Origin: Streptococcus cristatus AS 1.3089
Lineage (GTDB): Bacteria; Bacillota; Bacilli; Lactobacillales; Streptococcaceae
Assembly (NCBI RefSeq): GCF_000385925.1
Contig: NC_021175.1
Coordinates: 1,123,501 to 1,187,500 of the forward strand
Direction of reading: 5' to 3'
DNA length: 64,000 nucleotides
Below the pieces are notes generated by a model. That model saw only the letters and a list, made by a program, of their open reading frames with translations. It did no database searches and was not told the origin of the DNA. A program made the position numbers and the translations under genes. Shown one piece after another: positions 63,316 through 64,000 of the stretch. Positions within the stretch are counted from its first letter, which is position 1. Each line of letters opens with the position of its first letter.

Positions 63316-63663
63316 ATGATATTATTAAAAATTGCTTCTGTATTATTTATCTTTTTAACACTTATCTTATCGATTATCGCGGTGAAGGTCTTCAGGCTAA
63401 GAAAATTTGGCTTGAATTTTGCAGATTTGGCTTTCCCTTTTTTTGCTATAGAGTTGTATATCATTTCAGACAAAGCCTTCTACCATAGTCTTTTACCCCA
63501 CCTATTATTCGTCTTGTCTGGCCTGTCTATCGCTATCACAGCCTATTTTCTCAGGAAAAAACGGACTTTCTACTATCCCAAGTTCTTTAAATTCTTCTGG
63601 CGAGCTGGTTTTATCTTAACCTTCTTTATGTACCTAGCCATGGTCATCGCCCTCTTTTTATAA
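63316..63663 (+). CDS. DUF3397 membrane protein
   Basis: 115 aa with four spans: LLKIASVLFIFLTLILSIIA, LAFPFFAIELYII, HLLFVLSGLSIAITAYFL and AGFILTFFMYLAMVIALFL. The length and pattern match DUF3397, a Firmicutes family of unknown function. It has no ribosome-binding site and probably a leaderless message. It is divergent from rplK and ends at a strong terminator. Confidence 0.8.
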   Translation: MILLKIASVLFIFLTLILSIIAVKVFRLRKFGLNFADLAFPFFAIELYIISDKAFYHSLLPHLLFVLSGLSIAITAYFLRKKRTFYYPKFFKFFWRAGFILTFFMYLAMVIALFL

Positions 63664-63672
63664 TGTAAACCA

Positions 63673-63702
63673 AAACCCATCGGTCATAGCCGATGGGTTT
63701 TT
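63673..63702. terminator. Terminator between DUF3397 and the VOC gene
   Basis: AAACCCATCGG-TCATAG-CCGATGGGTTT followed by TT; the leading As allow action on both strands, suiting these converging genes. Confidence 0.93.
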
Positions 63703-63765
63703 CATATGTAAATCTTATGACTTATTCTTCTGCTAAGAAACGAAGTCCCTCCGAGTCTCCTAGTC

Positions 63766-64000
63766 TTATTCATGAATCTCTAGAGGCAGGCCATCGGGAT
63801 CAAAGAAGAAAGCCATCTTACGGCCATCAAAGTCGTCATAGCGCAGCTCGGTATGAGGAATCTCCAAACGGTCAAATTCCGCTAGCGTTTCTTCGACATC
63901 TGTCACTCGGAAAGCCAGATGCCGCAATCCAGTATGCTCTGGAGCTGGCAAGGCTGGCCGCTTGGGAGCCTCTTCCTTGATGAAAATTTCCAGCGTCAGA
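63766..64000 (-). CDS. VOC (glyoxalase/bleomycin-resistance) family protein, partial
   Basis: The last 77 codons lie in the window and the gene continues past its edge. The C-terminal half of a VOC module is visible: LEIFIKEEAPKRPALPAPEH, GLRHLAFRVTDVEETLAEF with a metal-binding His, and MAFFFDPDGLPLEIHE with the second-module Glu. Such proteins bind divalent metals and act as lyases or dioxygenases; substrate unknown. Confidence 0.88.
   Translation of the reverse strand, partial: LTLEIFIKEEAPKRPALPAPEHTGLRHLAFRVTDVEETLAEFDRLEIPHTELRYDDFDGRKMAFFFDPDGLPLEIHE

Noticed and set aside
1..64000. CRISPR arrays, transposase genes, integrases, rRNA or tRNA genes
   Set aside because: I looked for regular spaced repeats, transposase or integrase motifs and tRNA/rRNA sequences and saw none; a dedicated scan was not possible.

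Overview
The window is chromosomal DNA of a low-to-moderate-GC streptococcus, most likely an oral species near Streptococcus sanguinis/gordonii. Supporting signs are the VicR-VicK-VicX cluster, a Lys-type MurE, the hprK-lgt-DUF948-YtxH cluster, DUF3270/DUF3397/DUF1803-type streptococcal proteins, CtsR, CodY and MetR-type boxes, and many extended -10 promoters (TGnTATAAT). The species call is inference. No rRNA, tRNA, CRISPR array, prophage or transposase gene was seen.

Layout. 1-3 kb: xseA-xseB (with the edge of the next gene, probably ispA), a lone 73-aa ComR/Rgg-like HTH protein, and nnrD. 3.4-8.4 kb: the branched-chain amino acid ABC transporter livJ-livH-livM-livG-livF with a CodY-like box at its promoter, ending in an unusual array of seven hairpins. 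8.4-13.4 kb: ylbG, clpP (CtsR operator), upp, ftsY and two HAD phosphatases. 13.6-15.9 kb: a probable horizontally acquired insert, truncated at both ends (tadA fragment, an intact membrane protein with a papain-like tail, and a broken AI-2E permease), lying between smc and the HAD genes. 16.2-25.5 kb: rnc-smc, a YbaN protein, vicRKX and divergent pepQ. 25.6-34.8 kb: an Rrf2 regulator, a decayed TPM-protein locus, a phosphoesterase, an ABC exporter with a divergent TetR regulator and two operators, a U32 protein, DUF3270, and a frameshifted C39-type lipoprotein. 34.9-43.9 kb: hprK-lgt-DUF948-YtxH, Nudix, tex-sprT-pspC, and a small protein/permease/TIGR03943 operon. 44-50.4 kb: a frameshifted MFS transporter, zwf, and a P-type ATPase behind a yybP-ykoY (Mn) riboswitch. 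50.4-64 kb: patB-metB with a MetR box, a MurJ/YtgP flippase divergent from a probably leaderless murE, a CPBP protein, CsbD, DUF1803, a YiiX gene with a nonsense codon, ppaC, an amino acid permease, rplK-rplA with an L1-binding-like leader, DUF3397, and the edge of a VOC gene.

The most unusual content is non-coding. An intergenic element of about 175 bp occurs in six copies (one truncated, two joined to a second module of about 160 bp). It folds into three successive hairpins, has inverted-repeat ends, shows a compensatory base change in one stem, and sits at gene 3' ends. A second, unrelated structure is the hairpin array after livF, in which the last four hairpins form two 60-nt units with swapped stem sequences but identical loops. 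Several genes are broken by single-base changes (C39 lipoprotein, MFS, YiiX, possibly the lgt tail and the ppaC start), so sequencing error, phase variation and true decay all need separating.
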